Shown: one piece after another, positions 53,265-63,206 of the stretch
How the letters are laid out: every line of letters begins with the position of its first letter
Numbering within the stretch: the stretch's first letter is position 1
Source of the DNA: Sporosarcina sp. FSL K6-1522
Lineage (GTDB): Bacteria; Bacillota; Bacilli; Bacillales_A; Planococcaceae
DNA: 64,000 bases
Direction of reading: 5' to 3'
Assembly (NCBI RefSeq): GCF_038622445.1
Contig: NZ_CP152019.1
Span: 3,570,501-3,634,500, forward strand
The notes under the pieces: model-generated
What the model was told of the DNA's origin: nothing
Database searches by the model: none
What the model saw: only the letters and a program-made list of their open reading frames with translations
Program-made: the position numbers and the translations under genes

Positions 53265-56200
53265 TTATTCCTCGATTTCTTTGAAAAAGTTTACAAGCAT
53301 TTTAGCTGCATGTGCACGTGTCGTTGGATTATTCGGCATGTAATTCCCATTCGCTCCAGTTGCAATGCCAAGTTCATATAACATCGAAATGGCACGTACC
53401 GTCTCATCGTCATAGCTGCCGAAATCCAAATATGGGGCTTTTTCTGTCATCACATATTTCTCTTGCATCTTATATTCATACGCTCGGTGCAGCAGCAGAG
53501 CGATTTGTGCACGTGTTACTTGATTCGCTGGTCTAAAGCTCCCATCTGAATAGCCCTGAACAATCCCAAATTTATAGGCAGCCGCAATTTCTGCTTGTGT
53601 TTCAGCTGCGTATCCTTCGATATCGTTAAATGGGGCAGGCTCATCTGTTTGCAAGTTTAATGCACGAGAAATAATCGCTATCGCTTGTGCACGTGTTAAC
53701 TGAGTATTCGGTTTGAAGGTACCGTCTGGATAACCTTCGATAATTCTCAATTGTGCTGCTTGTTGTATATAATCTTCTGCCCAGTGTCCTTTAATGTCTG
53801 AGAATACAACTATCGGATCTATCGGAATTATTGGATCCGGTTTCCCTGAACCTCCCGAGCCTCCTGAGCCTGAACCCGACGTTTTCTTCTCAACTATAAT
53901 CTCAATTGGCTGACTATAAATGGCATATGAATTCCCTTCACCTATCTCCTGCTCATAACGAAGAAGCACATGATAGGTTCCTGGTTTGCTAGCTTTAACT
54001 TTGTTCCCCTCGATTTCAAGTCCATTTTGTTCAGCGATTGGAACAATTTCAAACGCTTCTTTTCGCTCGCTACGATTGTATTGTGTTAACGTAGCATCGA
54101 TCTGTGCAAACTCATTGATGCGCACTTTATAATTGTTTAGCTCCGGGCTAATTTTATAGGCCCAATCTTGTGACCAGTGCGCGTCATCCGTTGTTAAACC
54201 GTGCGTACCTAGTAAAAAATGTTCTTGATACACAGCTTGATTTCTGTATGTCCATGGCCAAAATGTAATGCCGCGATGTTTTGCCGCTTCTGCGTATGCC
54301 TTTGTTAGGCCCGCATAACTAGTATTAAATGTTGCATCCAAATTTTGTACCGTATTTAACACTTCGCGTAATGAAGGATATAGATTCGATTCATCCATCG
54401 TACCGCCTGTTAAGTAACCAATTGACATGCCAGGCATTAACTTATTGAGTCGCTGCAGTTGTTCCCCACTAAACGAAATCACCGATACTTGATCTTCGAT
54501 GTCATATTCCGCAATTAATGCGACTAGCTTATCAATAATTTCCGGCTTGCCACTCTTAACTTCAACAAAGATATCTGCATCTTTCCCTTTAAATGCTTCA
54601 AAGTATTCTGCCAATGTTGGAATCTCCACGTCCGGGTATTCTGTAGGGAATTGTTTGTTTGCTTTGAACGTCTTCAACTCTGCTAATGTAAAATCTTCTA
54701 CATTCCCTGTACCATTCGTCGTGCGATTAATCGTATTGTCATGCATCACGACAATCTGTCCGTCTTTCGTCAAGAAAATGTCATTTTCTATCATGTCAGC
54801 ACCCATTTCATAAGCTAACAAAGAACCTTCTACCGTATTTTCAGGTGCTTTCCCCGGCATTCCTCGATGTCCAATGATAAACGGTGTTTTTAAGAGTGTC
54901 GTCTGTCCCGAATAACTTTCCATTGCTTGGTAAGCAAGTTCTGAGTTTTCAACAAGCATTCCATTCGTGCCGGAAGTTAATAATTTATGCATACCTACTA
55001 AGTCTGTTTTTCCACTTTCTTTTGTCCAAACAGTCATAAGTTTCTTTTGTAAAAAACGGACCGCATCATAGCTGGCACTTTCTTCATTCAAGATGACAAT
55101 ATTCCCTCTATTCGCATTTACTTCTTGGCGAATGTTCATCCAATCGTTTTCATTTTGATACGTATTTCCAGACAAATCTAGTATTCCACGAAGGATTGGG
55201 TAGCTGTCACGAGCTTGTTTGATAATATTCTTATCACTAGAGACGATAAATGCATCCTCAATTCTACGTTCTTTTAACAAGTCTATTAATGGTGCCACCG
55301 CCGCTATATCTGTCATTGAGAAAGCTGGCATTACTTTTTCATCCAACTGATCTAGTAATTCCGTTACTGTCATCAATGGCTTCCCTGACTTACCGACAAC
55401 GGTTAGATCGGAAGTTACTTGAACAAACGCTGTCGCTGCCGTTGGTTGTGCTAGCAATTTGTTTAGAGATGCCTTGTCCGTAATATCACGGACAACGGTA
55501 GGAGCTGAACTAATCGAGGTCGTTGGTTCTGTCACTTTCACAAAATTCTCCCCTGGCTTTGCTGGTAACTCTGGCAAATCTGTATCAAGTAATGTCACAC
55601 GAATGGAATCGACCTTCGTTAAACTACCTGCCGCCTGGATACCGATATTTCCTTTTTTATAATCAGATATGCGATCGTTATCAATGAGTAGTTTGCCATT
55701 TACCAATTGTTGCACGCGATTTCCATAAGCCTTAATAGAATAGGTGTACATGTTGCCCGGAGCAATCGCCTCCGTAAAAGATGTCTTCTCCATCACGTTC
55801 CAGCCATTACCTGGCGTGCGTTCAGTAAATTCTACACCATTTGGCGTGGTGGCATCTTTACGTACAGCCATCTGATAATATGGATACGAGTTATTTTGCA
55901 CACGATACATGATGGCATTCCATCGACCTGCATCATTTGCCTCTACATGCGTGATGGAAGCTTCGATATCATAGTTTCCGAAATGTTCCAAATACGAAGG
56001 CAGGAGCACACCCGTTGCTGTATAACTATCAGCTTTCCCGTTGATGAATAAAGAACCGTCTTTCACTTCAATGGCATCTTTCCCCGGTCCAAATAGGCTC
56101 CATTTCTTTTTTAAAGTCTCTGTATCTATATCGTCAAAGCTTTCGTCGAATAACACATACTCTGATTCACTCGCTTCTTTTGCAATGACAGTGAATGCGA

Positions 56201-57530
56201 TTTCTGCTTGGTCTTTTTTAGCAGTAAAATGATACACACCTTTTTCCGTAATCATTATTTCACCGTCAGGACTACTTATAACGGCATCTTGACCTTCTAT
56301 AGTCCAATCAAGCTCATCTCCTGAAAGCTCGCTTTCTGTAAAATCATTATACGTCGCACTAAACATTAACGCCTTTGGATCAAACTCCCCTACATTTTGT
56401 AAATGATAAGGTGCATCAGTGGCAAGTTCCTTTACAATGACTGCTTGCTGCTCATTTGCTTTAACGGTTATCTCTTTCGTTACGGAAACACGGTCATATC
56501 TAAATGTAACAGTTGCCGTTCCTTCTTTAATCGGATACAGACGATTATTTTCTACCTTAACGATTGTTTCATCCGATGAGGACACGTTTACCTCCGCATT
56601 CTCTACTACCGTTGATGTCCCTTCTGAATCGATAGCCGCTAGTTGAAATTCGAGCGGTCCTATGAGCGCCTCCACCTCACTTTCCATCTCAACTTGTAGT
56701 TCTTTTATGAATACATGTCCTTCTTGCTCAGAGTCTTGCACTATGTTCTGGTCAAAGCGCAATACACCATACCCCGATGTATCATTCCAAAATGAAGAAC
56801 TGTTATAGGCACTCCATGCCGTGATTGGTGCTTGACCATCTTCACCTTTATGCCCAACAGTCACTTCGAAACCAACCTTTTCTGCCTCTGCTGGATTTAC
56901 GTTCAAAAATGACCAAGGGATTGCCACTTCAATTGACCAACCCGAATCTGTTTTTTGAATGGCACGTTGAATCATACTGTCATCTTTCCCTGCATGGTTC
57001 GCAGCAGCACCAAAATGAAATATCGGCGCTGACGAATCAGGATTGAAAACGAAACCAAGTTGCACATCGTCTTTTTGGAAAGGCTCAGATTGATGGGACG
57101 TCGGGTCGATGAAAATACTAACATTGTCTTGTTCAAACCAAGCCCCTTCTCCATTATGAATCAATTCATCATCTTCAATCTCAACAGCGACATACATGTT
57201 CTTCAAATCCCAAACTACACCGAACTTAGCGTTTCCTACCTTACCGTCTCCAATCTGCGTGACAAGTTGTTGATTCATCACATCTGCCCAGTAAGATTCA
57301 ACCAAACTACCATCGATTTTAGGAGGTGTTTTTGCATACAACATGTTCATCACTGGTCGCTCAATCTGTGCAACAACTTCTTCAGGTTTCTCTTCCTGAT
57401 TCGTCGTAACCGTTTCTTGATCATCCGATTGCTCAGAAGAATATGGTGTTACAGTACTTGCAGAAACCGGCGCTAGTAGACTACTACTCAATACAGCCAT
57501 AATCGATACAGTCGATAAATATTTCCTCAT
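53265..57530 (-). CDS. SLH-anchored multidomain glycerophosphodiester phosphodiesterase
   Basis: A 1421-residue secreted protein. Signal peptide 1-25 (IMAVLSSSLLAPVSAS). Then a CBM9-like domain (about 45-260, AKTPPKIDGSLVESYWADVM), a bacterial Ig-like stretch (290-355), a LamG-like domain (460-650), a region resembling a GDPD barrel without its catalytic residues (680-860), an active GDPD domain (about 878-1110; IIGHRGMPGKAPENT, then MIENDIFLTKDGQIVVMHDN), a Ser/Gly linker and three SLH domains (1240-1417) that bind pyruvylated wall polymer. It probably cleaves glycerophosphodiesters or teichoic-acid-derived material at the cell surface. The start is the ATG ten bases after GGGGAA. Confidence 0.9.
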   Translation of the reverse strand: MRKYLSTVSIMAVLSSSLLAPVSASTVTPYSSEQSDDQETVTTNQEEKPEEVVAQIERPVMNMLYAKTPPKIDGSLVESYWADVMNQQLVTQIGDGKVGNAKFGVVWDLKNMYVAVEIEDDELIHNGEGAWFEQDNVSIFIDPTSHQSEPFQKDDVQLGFVFNPDSSAPIFHFGAAANHAGKDDSMIQRAIQKTDSGWSIEVAIPWSFLNVNPAEAEKVGFEVTVGHKGEDGQAPITAWSAYNSSSFWNDTSGYGVLRFDQNIVQDSEQEGHVFIKELQVEMESEVEALIGPLEFQLAAIDSEGTSTVVENAEVNVSSSDETIVKVENNRLYPIKEGTATVTFRYDRVSVTKEITVKANEQQAVIVKELATDAPYHLQNVGEFDPKALMFSATYNDFTESELSGDELDWTIEGQDAVISSPDGEIMITEKGVYHFTAKKDQAEIAFTVIAKEASESEYVLFDESFDDIDTETLKKKWSLFGPGKDAIEVKDGSLFINGKADSYTATGVLLPSYLEHFGNYDIEASITHVEANDAGRWNAIMYRVQNNSYPYYQMAVRKDATTPNGVEFTERTPGNGWNVMEKTSFTEAIAPGNMYTYSIKAYGNRVQQLVNGKLLIDNDRISDYKKGNIGIQAAGSLTKVDSIRVTLLDTDLPELPAKPGENFVKVTEPTTSISSAPTVVRDITDKASLNKLLAQPTAATAFVQVTSDLTVVGKSGKPLMTVTELLDQLDEKVMPAFSMTDIAAVAPLIDLLKERRIEDAFIVSSDKNIIKQARDSYPILRGILDLSGNTYQNENDWMNIRQEVNANRGNIVILNEESASYDAVRFLQKKLMTVWTKESGKTDLVGMHKLLTSGTNGMLVENSELAYQAMESYSGQTTLLKTPFIIGHRGMPGKAPENTVEGSLLAYEMGADMIENDIFLTKDGQIVVMHDNTINRTTNGTGNVEDFTLAELKTFKANKQFPTEYPDVEIPTLAEYFEAFKGKDADIFVEVKSGKPEIIDKLVALIAEYDIEDQVSVISFSGEQLQRLNKLMPGMSIGYLTGGTMDESNLYPSLREVLNTVQNLDATFNTSYAGLTKAYAEAAKHRGITFWPWTYRNQAVYQEHFLLGTHGLTTDDAHWSQDWAYKISPELNNYKVRINEFAQIDATLTQYNRSERKEAFEIVPIAEQNGLEIEGNKVKASKPGTYHVLLRYEQEIGEGNSYAIYSQPIEIIVEKKTSGSGSGGSGGSGKPDPIIPIDPIVVFSDIKGHWAEDYIQQAAQLRIIEGYPDGTFKPNTQLTRAQAIAIISRALNLQTDEPAPFNDIEGYAAETQAEIAAAYKFGIVQGYSDGSFRPANQVTRAQIALLLHRAYEYKMQEKYVMTEKAPYLDFGSYDDETVRAISMLYELGIATGANGNYMPNNPTTRAHAAKMLVNFFKEIEE

Positions 57531-57674
57531 AGCCATTTCCCCTTTTTCTTCCACCAACTCTGGCGTTTTTTCACTTCGACATAAATGTTACAGACGGTAT
57601 ATGTAGACAGTTGGCGCTTTTTGTAAATTAACTGTAAAGCATTTTCGAAGTGAATGATGCCTTCTATCGGCATA

Positions 57675-57706
57675 GAAAAAAACCGTAAACTATGCTCAGT
57701 TTACGG
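57675..57706 (-). terminator. Terminator after the deoxyribonucleotidase gene
   Basis: CCGTAAACT and AGTTTACGG form a perfect stem with a run of seven T on the minus strand. Confidence 0.85.
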
Positions 57707-57712
57707 GATTGC

Positions 57713-58255
57713 TTAGTAGCTTTTTACTTGTTCAGTTAGAAAAAAGGCATGCACTTCTTTCCAATTATCAGCACGTACTTCGTAATCAATGGATTCATTT
57801 CGCGGAGCAGTGAACAGGATTCCTTGCCCCGTAAAGCTGTTTAACTGTTTGATATTATCATCAATTAAATAATCAGCTTGCACAACATTTTTATCTCCAC
57901 AGAAGATAAAGTATTGAGGATCCAGGAATGGGAAATGTTCACGCAACCATTTGTACTTTGCGTCGAATGATGTTGGAATATCCATTGCCGCCGTCGCAAT
58001 TACAATTTGAAAATGTTCATTTAATTCGCGTACAATTCGTTGACTGTGCGGGATGACTTCTAAATCACGAAAAAATTCAGCCGAATGCAAAACTTGATAA
58101 AGTTCGTCCGGATAGCTCTCATAAAGTTCATCGATTGTTTTTACTCTTAGATCTTCTTTAGTAAATGATGTACCGACGAATGCATTCATTGCCTCTAAAC
58201 ATTTCTTCGAGAAATCCGCCAACACTTCATCCATATCAATGGCAATTCGTTTCAC
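57713..58255 (-). CDS. 5'(3')-deoxyribonucleotidase (NT5C-type HAD phosphatase)
   Basis: The 180 residues carry the HAD motif I AIDMDEVLADFSKK (nucleophile D.DEV), ATAAMD in motif II, and FCGDKNVVQADYLIDDN in motifs III-IV. Bacterial members dephosphorylate dNMPs. It is a single-gene unit with terminator. The following gap 58256-58531 has only a promoter-like AT-rich stretch before the alcohol dehydrogenase. Confidence 0.9.
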   Translation of the reverse strand: MKRIAIDMDEVLADFSKKCLEAMNAFVGTSFTKEDLRVKTIDELYESYPDELYQVLHSAEFFRDLEVIPHSQRIVRELNEHFQIVIATAAMDIPTSFDAKYKWLREHFPFLDPQYFIFCGDKNVVQADYLIDDNIKQLNSFTGQGILFTAPRNESIDYEVRADNWKEVHAFFLTEQVKSY

Positions 58256-58531
58256 ACTATCCGCTCCCTTAACGTATTTTTCTTGCGATTCTTTCTATAC
58301 CTCACTCTACCAATCAATTATTAATGCCATGTATGAATTACGTAAAAAACACCTTTACAATGAGGAAATAACGCCAGTATGTAGTTCAACAACAAATAGG
58401 ATATCCACGCTTCTAACTTCTTCTATCAATTAAGCAAGCCGCGTATCCCGACATTCACGAGTTTAGTTTTTTTGCCCCCTATATAATGGTACAATGAAAA
58501 CACTAACTGTTCACAAAGGCGGTGTCAGAAT

Positions 58532-59674
58532 ATGTATAAATTTGTAATGCCAGAAGTGATTTTTGGAAGCGGTTCCATCCACCAGGTCGGTGAAAGCTGC
58601 GCGCGACTTGGTGCGAGAAATGTGCTCATCGTGACGGACAAAGGAGTTACTGATGCCGGTTGGGCAGAGCTGACCGAGAAGAGCTGTCGAGAGGCTGGAC
58701 TATCATCAGTCCTTTTTTCGAATGTCAGCGTAAATCCGGCAGTGGAGGAAACTGTTCAATGTGCACAAACTTATCTGACGCATGGCTGTGATGCGATCAT
58801 CGGAGTTGGAGGTGGCAGTGCCATCGATACGGCGAAGGCCGCGGCCATTCTCACAACAAATGGTGGTCATATCCGTGATTACGAAGGCGTGGATCAAATT
58901 TCAAAGCCCCTTCCCCCTCTCGTGATGGTCTCGACAACAGCCGGTTCAGGCTCAGAAGTATCGCAATTTTCCGTTATAGTAGATGCAGAGCGGCAGAAAA
59001 AAATGACGATTGTCTCCAAGTCACTTGTGCCAGACATCGCGATTATTGACCCAGATGTACTCGCCACAAAATGTGCACGGCTCACTGCATCAACGGGACT
59101 AGATGTTTTAACACATGCCATTGAATCCTTTGTCAGCATTGCCGCGACACCGCTAACGGATGTCCATGCGAAAAGTGCCTTAAAGCTAGCTACTCAATTT
59201 TTACGTCCTTCTGTTGCCTCTCGCTACAATAAAGAAGCGAAAGAAATGATGGCCATGGCAAGCCTACATGCGGGACTTGCCTTTTCCAATGCGATACTTG
59301 GCGCAGTCCATGCGATGGCACATACGATTGGTGGTCGTTATCCTTTATTACACGGGGATATCAATGCCGTCCTTCTTCCTCATGTCATGGAGTTTAATGC
59401 ACTGGCAGCGCCTGAAAAGTTCAAAGAAATGGCTGTACTCATGGGAGAAGATGTGCGCACGCTTTCCACTACAGCAGCTAGTGAAAAAGCAGTTAGCCAT
59501 GTGCGAAAACTAGCCATTGATATCGGTGCTCCCCTAACTTTATCCGAAATGGGATTTGAGGAGTCCGCTATTCCCGCGATTAGCGAAATCGCCCTGTTAG
59601 ATGCTTGTATGATTACAAACCCACGTGATATTACTGCGGAAGAAGTCGCAGAGCTTTTGCGACGGGCATTGTAG
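58532..59674 (+). CDS. Iron-containing alcohol dehydrogenase (group III)
   Basis: The 380 residues show the family features: NAD-binding GVGGGSAIDTAKAAA, STTAGSGSEVSQFSV, and the metal-binding segment LDVLTHAIESF plus SNAILGAVHAMAHTIGGRYP and LLHGDINAVLLPHVM with Asp and three His. It oxidises or reduces a primary alcohol/aldehyde pair. A TATAAT-like -10 is seen upstream but no -12/-24 element. A histidine kinase gene starts 5 bases after its stop, so enzyme and regulators are co-transcribed. Confidence 0.93.
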   Translation: MYKFVMPEVIFGSGSIHQVGESCARLGARNVLIVTDKGVTDAGWAELTEKSCREAGLSSVLFSNVSVNPAVEETVQCAQTYLTHGCDAIIGVGGGSAIDTAKAAAILTTNGGHIRDYEGVDQISKPLPPLVMVSTTAGSGSEVSQFSVIVDAERQKKMTIVSKSLVPDIAIIDPDVLATKCARLTASTGLDVLTHAIESFVSIAATPLTDVHAKSALKLATQFLRPSVASRYNKEAKEMMAMASLHAGLAFSNAILGAVHAMAHTIGGRYPLLHGDINAVLLPHVMEFNALAAPEKFKEMAVLMGEDVRTLSTTAASEKAVSHVRKLAIDIGAPLTLSEMGFEESAIPAISEIALLDACMITNPRDITAEEVAELLRRAL

Positions 59675-59679
59675 GTGGC

Positions 59680-61317
59680 ATGATGAATAGACGTGAAATG
59701 ATTGATTTATTAACAGGGGTTCAATCCTCTAAACGCAATTATTATACCGAATTAAAAACAACGGTTGCGGCTTTGCAAAAGAAAAATAGTCAACTCGAAG
59801 TCATTAATGAAGTGATGAGTAGCTTCACAATCGACTTTTCCGTGCCTACCATGCTGCAACATATGTTGTTGAAACTGGCAACTGTCTACCCCATCGACCG
59901 TGTAAGCGCGGCACTTGTCAATGAACACAAGTTGGAACTGAGCTATGTATATCCGGAAAATGATACGTTTCTTGCAAAAGATACGCCGTTTCCTGGCATC
60001 GATTCCTTATACAATGACGTTTTTTTAACAGGACAGTATGCCGCTTATCATAGCGATGACGCGGCATTGTTTTTTGAAAAAGAAGGCTTTCAGCATCTCG
60101 GGCTCGTTTCCGTTCACTTGTTCCCACTAAAAAGCAAAGGGAAAACCGTTGGTGTGCTGTCGCTTGGTAGTCGTTCCCATTTCCAATATCCAGAAGAAGA
60201 TTGTTCTTTCTTTTTTAATTTAGCTGACCAAATCGCGGTTTGTGTTGAAAATGCACGGTTGTATGGAGAAGTGTTAACCGAGAAACAGCGCTGGGAAGAA
60301 ACGTTTCGTGCCGTGTCGGATGCCATTTTCATCATGGCGCCAGATGGAACAATTTTATCCATCAATGACGCGGCGCGATCGGATTGGCCAGTGGAAATCG
60401 GGCAAAAGATCCGACCACTACTGGAAAAAGCAACACGTTCGCTCGAAGATCCTTTTCAGCAAACTATTGATACGAAACAGCCCTACTCCGCCGAACTACG
60501 GCTTGGTAATGGCATTTATGATTGCACTTGGTATCCATTATTAGGTTCTGATGGAGCGATTGATGCTGTCATTTTATACCGTAAAAATGTCACGGAGAAG
60601 CGGCAAATGGAAGTGCAGCTGATGCATTCAGGACAACTTGCGGCAATCGGAGAGATGGCGGCGGGTGTCGCGCATGAACTGAATAACCCGCTCACAGCCA
60701 TTATTGGGAACTCCCAGTTGTTGCTTCGAACACAAGCAGATAATGTACAGATCAAACCATTACTCAATGATATTGATCGCTGTGGCAAGCGATGTCGGAC
60801 GATTATACGAAGTTTACTTGCCTTTTCACGTCAAGATGACTTTGCGTTTACAACCTGTTCCTTAAATGATGCCGTTAGCGAAGCACTTCGTTTAACACAG
60901 CAACAAATTGAAAATCAACGCATTGCCATTCACATCGACCTTGATCCTGCTTTGCCTTTACTCAACGGCAATTTACAGCAGTTAAGCCAAATCGCTGTGA
61001 ACCTGTTGATGAATGCAAAAGATGCACTCGAAACATGCGATACAACGAACAAGCAAATTCACATACAAACAACTGTCGAAGATGACACATTGTTATTACG
61101 CATAACAGATAATGGCCCCGGCATTCCAAGAGATGCACTAGACGATATTTTCCATCCTTTCTTTACGACTAAGGAAGTCGACCGTGGCACAGGCCTCGGG
61201 TTATCCGTTAGTTTTGGGATTGCCAAAGCACATAATGGGCTGCTGTCTGTTGAAACCAATCTCGGCGCTGGAACAACATTTATCCTAGCAATTCCGCTAG
61301 CTACTGAGAGGGAGTGA
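59680..61317 (+). CDS. Cytoplasmic sensor histidine kinase (GAF-PAS-HisKA-HATPase)
   Basis: A 545-residue protein without membrane segments. A coiled N terminus (20-45), a GAF domain (about 50-195), a PAS domain (205-305), HisKA with phospho-acceptor His332 (AGVAHELNNPLTAI), and HATPase with NLLMNAKDALE, DNGPGIP and TKEVDRGTGLGLSV. It should phosphorylate the NtrC-type regulator whose gene starts 4 bases later. The cytoplasmic GAF/PAS pair suggests that it senses an internal metabolite or redox state linked to the alcohol dehydrogenase. Confidence 0.92.
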   Translation: MMNRREMIDLLTGVQSSKRNYYTELKTTVAALQKKNSQLEVINEVMSSFTIDFSVPTMLQHMLLKLATVYPIDRVSAALVNEHKLELSYVYPENDTFLAKDTPFPGIDSLYNDVFLTGQYAAYHSDDAALFFEKEGFQHLGLVSVHLFPLKSKGKTVGVLSLGSRSHFQYPEEDCSFFFNLADQIAVCVENARLYGEVLTEKQRWEETFRAVSDAIFIMAPDGTILSINDAARSDWPVEIGQKIRPLLEKATRSLEDPFQQTIDTKQPYSAELRLGNGIYDCTWYPLLGSDGAIDAVILYRKNVTEKRQMEVQLMHSGQLAAIGEMAAGVAHELNNPLTAIIGNSQLLLRTQADNVQIKPLLNDIDRCGKRCRTIIRSLLAFSRQDDFAFTTCSLNDAVSEALRLTQQQIENQRIAIHIDLDPALPLLNGNLQQLSQIAVNLLMNAKDALETCDTTNKQIHIQTTVEDDTLLLRITDNGPGIPRDALDDIFHPFFTTKEVDRGTGLGLSVSFGIAKAHNGLLSVETNLGAGTTFILAIPLATERE

Positions 61318-61321
61318 GGCC

Positions 61322-62746
61322 ATGACACACATTTTAATCGTTGAAGATGAAATTGAACTCGGTCGCTTTTTAGCACGTTTGCTTGAATTAAAAGGCTTCC
61401 AAACAACACAAGTGACAAGTGGCCATGCATTTGATCAACTGGATGACCTGTCTCCTTTTGCAATGGCATTTATCGACGTGCGACTCCCCGATAGGAATGG
61501 CATCGATATTTTGCGTGCGCTACAAACAAAGGCGCCACGCTGCCCATGCGTCATTATGACGGGCTATAGTACCGTCAAAATTGCGGTGGATGCCATTCGA
61601 TATGGGGCCGCTGATTTTATCGAAAAACCATTCGAAGATATTGATATGATCGACCAATTGACGGATCGACTAGTAGGCACACGACAAAGCACGCTGGATG
61701 AAGAAGCCGACTATGAACGAATTGCTCGTGACATCGGTTGCTTTCTTGGGACAAGCCGGGCCATGCATCAGCTGTATGCACTCGCTTATAAAGTGGCGCC
61801 AAAAAAAATCACGACGTTAATCCAAGGGGAAACTGGAACGGGGAAAGAAGTGCTCGCAACGTTCCTTCATGCCGCAAGCGGACAAAACGGCCCCATTATT
61901 ACAATTAACTGCGGAGCCTTACCAGAATCTCTCCTAGAAAGTGAGTTATTTGGGCATGTCAAAGGGGCTTTTACAGGGGCTTCCACAGATCGAGCTGGCT
62001 ATTTTGAAGCCGCCTCTTCCGGCACCCTTTTCCTGGATGAAATCGCCGAAGCTTCTCTTTCCACACAGGTTAAGCTGCTGCGCGTGCTTGAAACTGGGGA
62101 GTTTATGAAGATTGGTGGCACAACAACGCAACGTACATCCGCCCGTATTATCGCCGCTTCACACGTCAAACTAGAAGAAGCCGTTCAACGGGGGGAGTTT
62201 CGAGAAGATTTATACTATCGACTCGATGTCGTCAAGCTCGTTATTCCACCGCTACGCGAACGACGAGAGGATATTCCATTGCTCGTCCATTCGTTGCTAG
62301 CACAACATGAGGAGAAGATTACATTTTCCCCAGCGTCCATTGATATGATGACACACTATGACTGGCCGGGGAATATGCGCGAATTGGCAAATAGCATCCG
62401 TCAAATCGCCGCTCTATCTAATGATGGAGCAGTGATTACGCCTCTCCAACTACCGGCGAAAATAACGGGGCAATCCAAACAGTCACTCCCAACCGCGCCT
62501 TCAACAGAACCCATCCACTTTCCCGATGAATGGCAGCAGTTTTCCGATACAGTCATGGGTGCTTACAAAGGGCAAGACGAACGGCCTCTCGACGAGGTGA
62601 TTGAGGTCATGAAAAAGATGGAAAAGCGGACAGCTACAGCATTAATTCAAAAAGCGCTTCAAGAAACGGCTGGCAATCGAAAAGCGGCCGCCGAAAAACT
62701 CGGGATTTCCTTACGAAAAATCCGCTATTACTTGAATGAAACATGA
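61322..62746 (+). CDS. NtrC-family sigma-54-dependent response regulator
   Basis: The 474 residues contain a receiver (Asp52 in FIDVRLPDRNG; Lys102 in EKPF), an AAA+ domain with Walker A GETGTGKE (169-176), the sigma-54 contact loop GAFTGA (215-220) and LFLDEIAEAS, and a Fis-type helix-turn-helix (GNRKAAAEKLGISLRKIRYY). It activates -12/-24 promoters with RNA polymerase-sigma-54 (SigL). Its target promoter is not identifiable in the window. Confidence 0.94.
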   Translation: MTHILIVEDEIELGRFLARLLELKGFQTTQVTSGHAFDQLDDLSPFAMAFIDVRLPDRNGIDILRALQTKAPRCPCVIMTGYSTVKIAVDAIRYGAADFIEKPFEDIDMIDQLTDRLVGTRQSTLDEEADYERIARDIGCFLGTSRAMHQLYALAYKVAPKKITTLIQGETGTGKEVLATFLHAASGQNGPIITINCGALPESLLESELFGHVKGAFTGASTDRAGYFEAASSGTLFLDEIAEASLSTQVKLLRVLETGEFMKIGGTTTQRTSARIIAASHVKLEEAVQRGEFREDLYYRLDVVKLVIPPLRERREDIPLLVHSLLAQHEEKITFSPASIDMMTHYDWPGNMRELANSIRQIAALSNDGAVITPLQLPAKITGQSKQSLPTAPSTEPIHFPDEWQQFSDTVMGAYKGQDERPLDEVIEVMKKMEKRTATALIQKALQETAGNRKAAAEKLGISLRKIRYYLNET

Positions 62747-62796
62747 GGAATGTTGTGAAGTAGTGGTCGGACAACTGTTAGGCGTGCTTCTGGCTA

Positions 62797-63066
62797 GGCT
62801 TTGCACGGTTGGACTACGACTTTGCGCACTTCGAACAAGGCTTTGCACGGTTGGACTACGACTTTGCGCGCTTCGAACAAGGCTTTGCGCGGTTAGACTA
62901 CGACTTTGCGCGCTTCGAACACAGCTTTGCACGGTTGGACTACGACTTTGCGCGCTTCGAACACAGCTTTGCACGGTTGGACTACGACTTTGCGCGCTTC
63001 GAACACAGCTTTGCGCGGTTAGACTACGACTTTGCGCGCTTCGAACACAGCTTTGCGCGGTTGGAG
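62797..63066 (+). repeat. 42-bp tandem repeat (minisatellite), about 6.4 copies
   Basis: Units start at 62797, 62839, 62881, 62923, 62965 and 63007, with a partial one at 63049. Each 42-bp unit is two related 21-bp halves (TTTGCGCGGTTAGACTACGA and TTTGCGCGCTTCGAACACAG plus one base). Being a multiple of three and free of stops, it is open in several frames on both strands; one reads LDYDFARFEHSFAR. There is no ribosome site for that frame. The array begins 50 bases after the regulator stop. Confidence 0.9.
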
Positions 63067-63099
63067 CGTATTACAAAAAGATTCTTCTTTCCGCCAATC

Positions 63100-63141
63100 A
63101 AAAAGACCGACAAAGCTCTGGGATGCTTTGTCGGTCTTTTG
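63100..63141 (+). terminator. Terminator after the regulator operon and repeat array
   Basis: AAAAGACCGACAAAGC pairs perfectly with GCTTTGTCGGTCTTTT. The repeat array thus lies within the transcript of the alcohol dehydrogenase operon. Confidence 0.9.
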
Positions 63142-63206
63142 CTATAATCGATTACGCAGGGCCGAATTTGAAACTGTGGGAAATTCCAATTCTCCGCTGA
63201 TTCAAG

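Noticed and set aside
62780-62860. Sigma-54 (-12/-24) promoter in the repeat array
   Set aside because: GG and GC dinucleotides occur but at 9 or 11 bases, not the required 10. Repetition makes chance matches likely.
62736-63200. Repeat protein genes in the 42-bp array (several overlapping frames)
   Set aside because: All frames are open because the unit is a stop-free multiple of three. No frame has a ribosome site at a proper start, so none is called as a gene.
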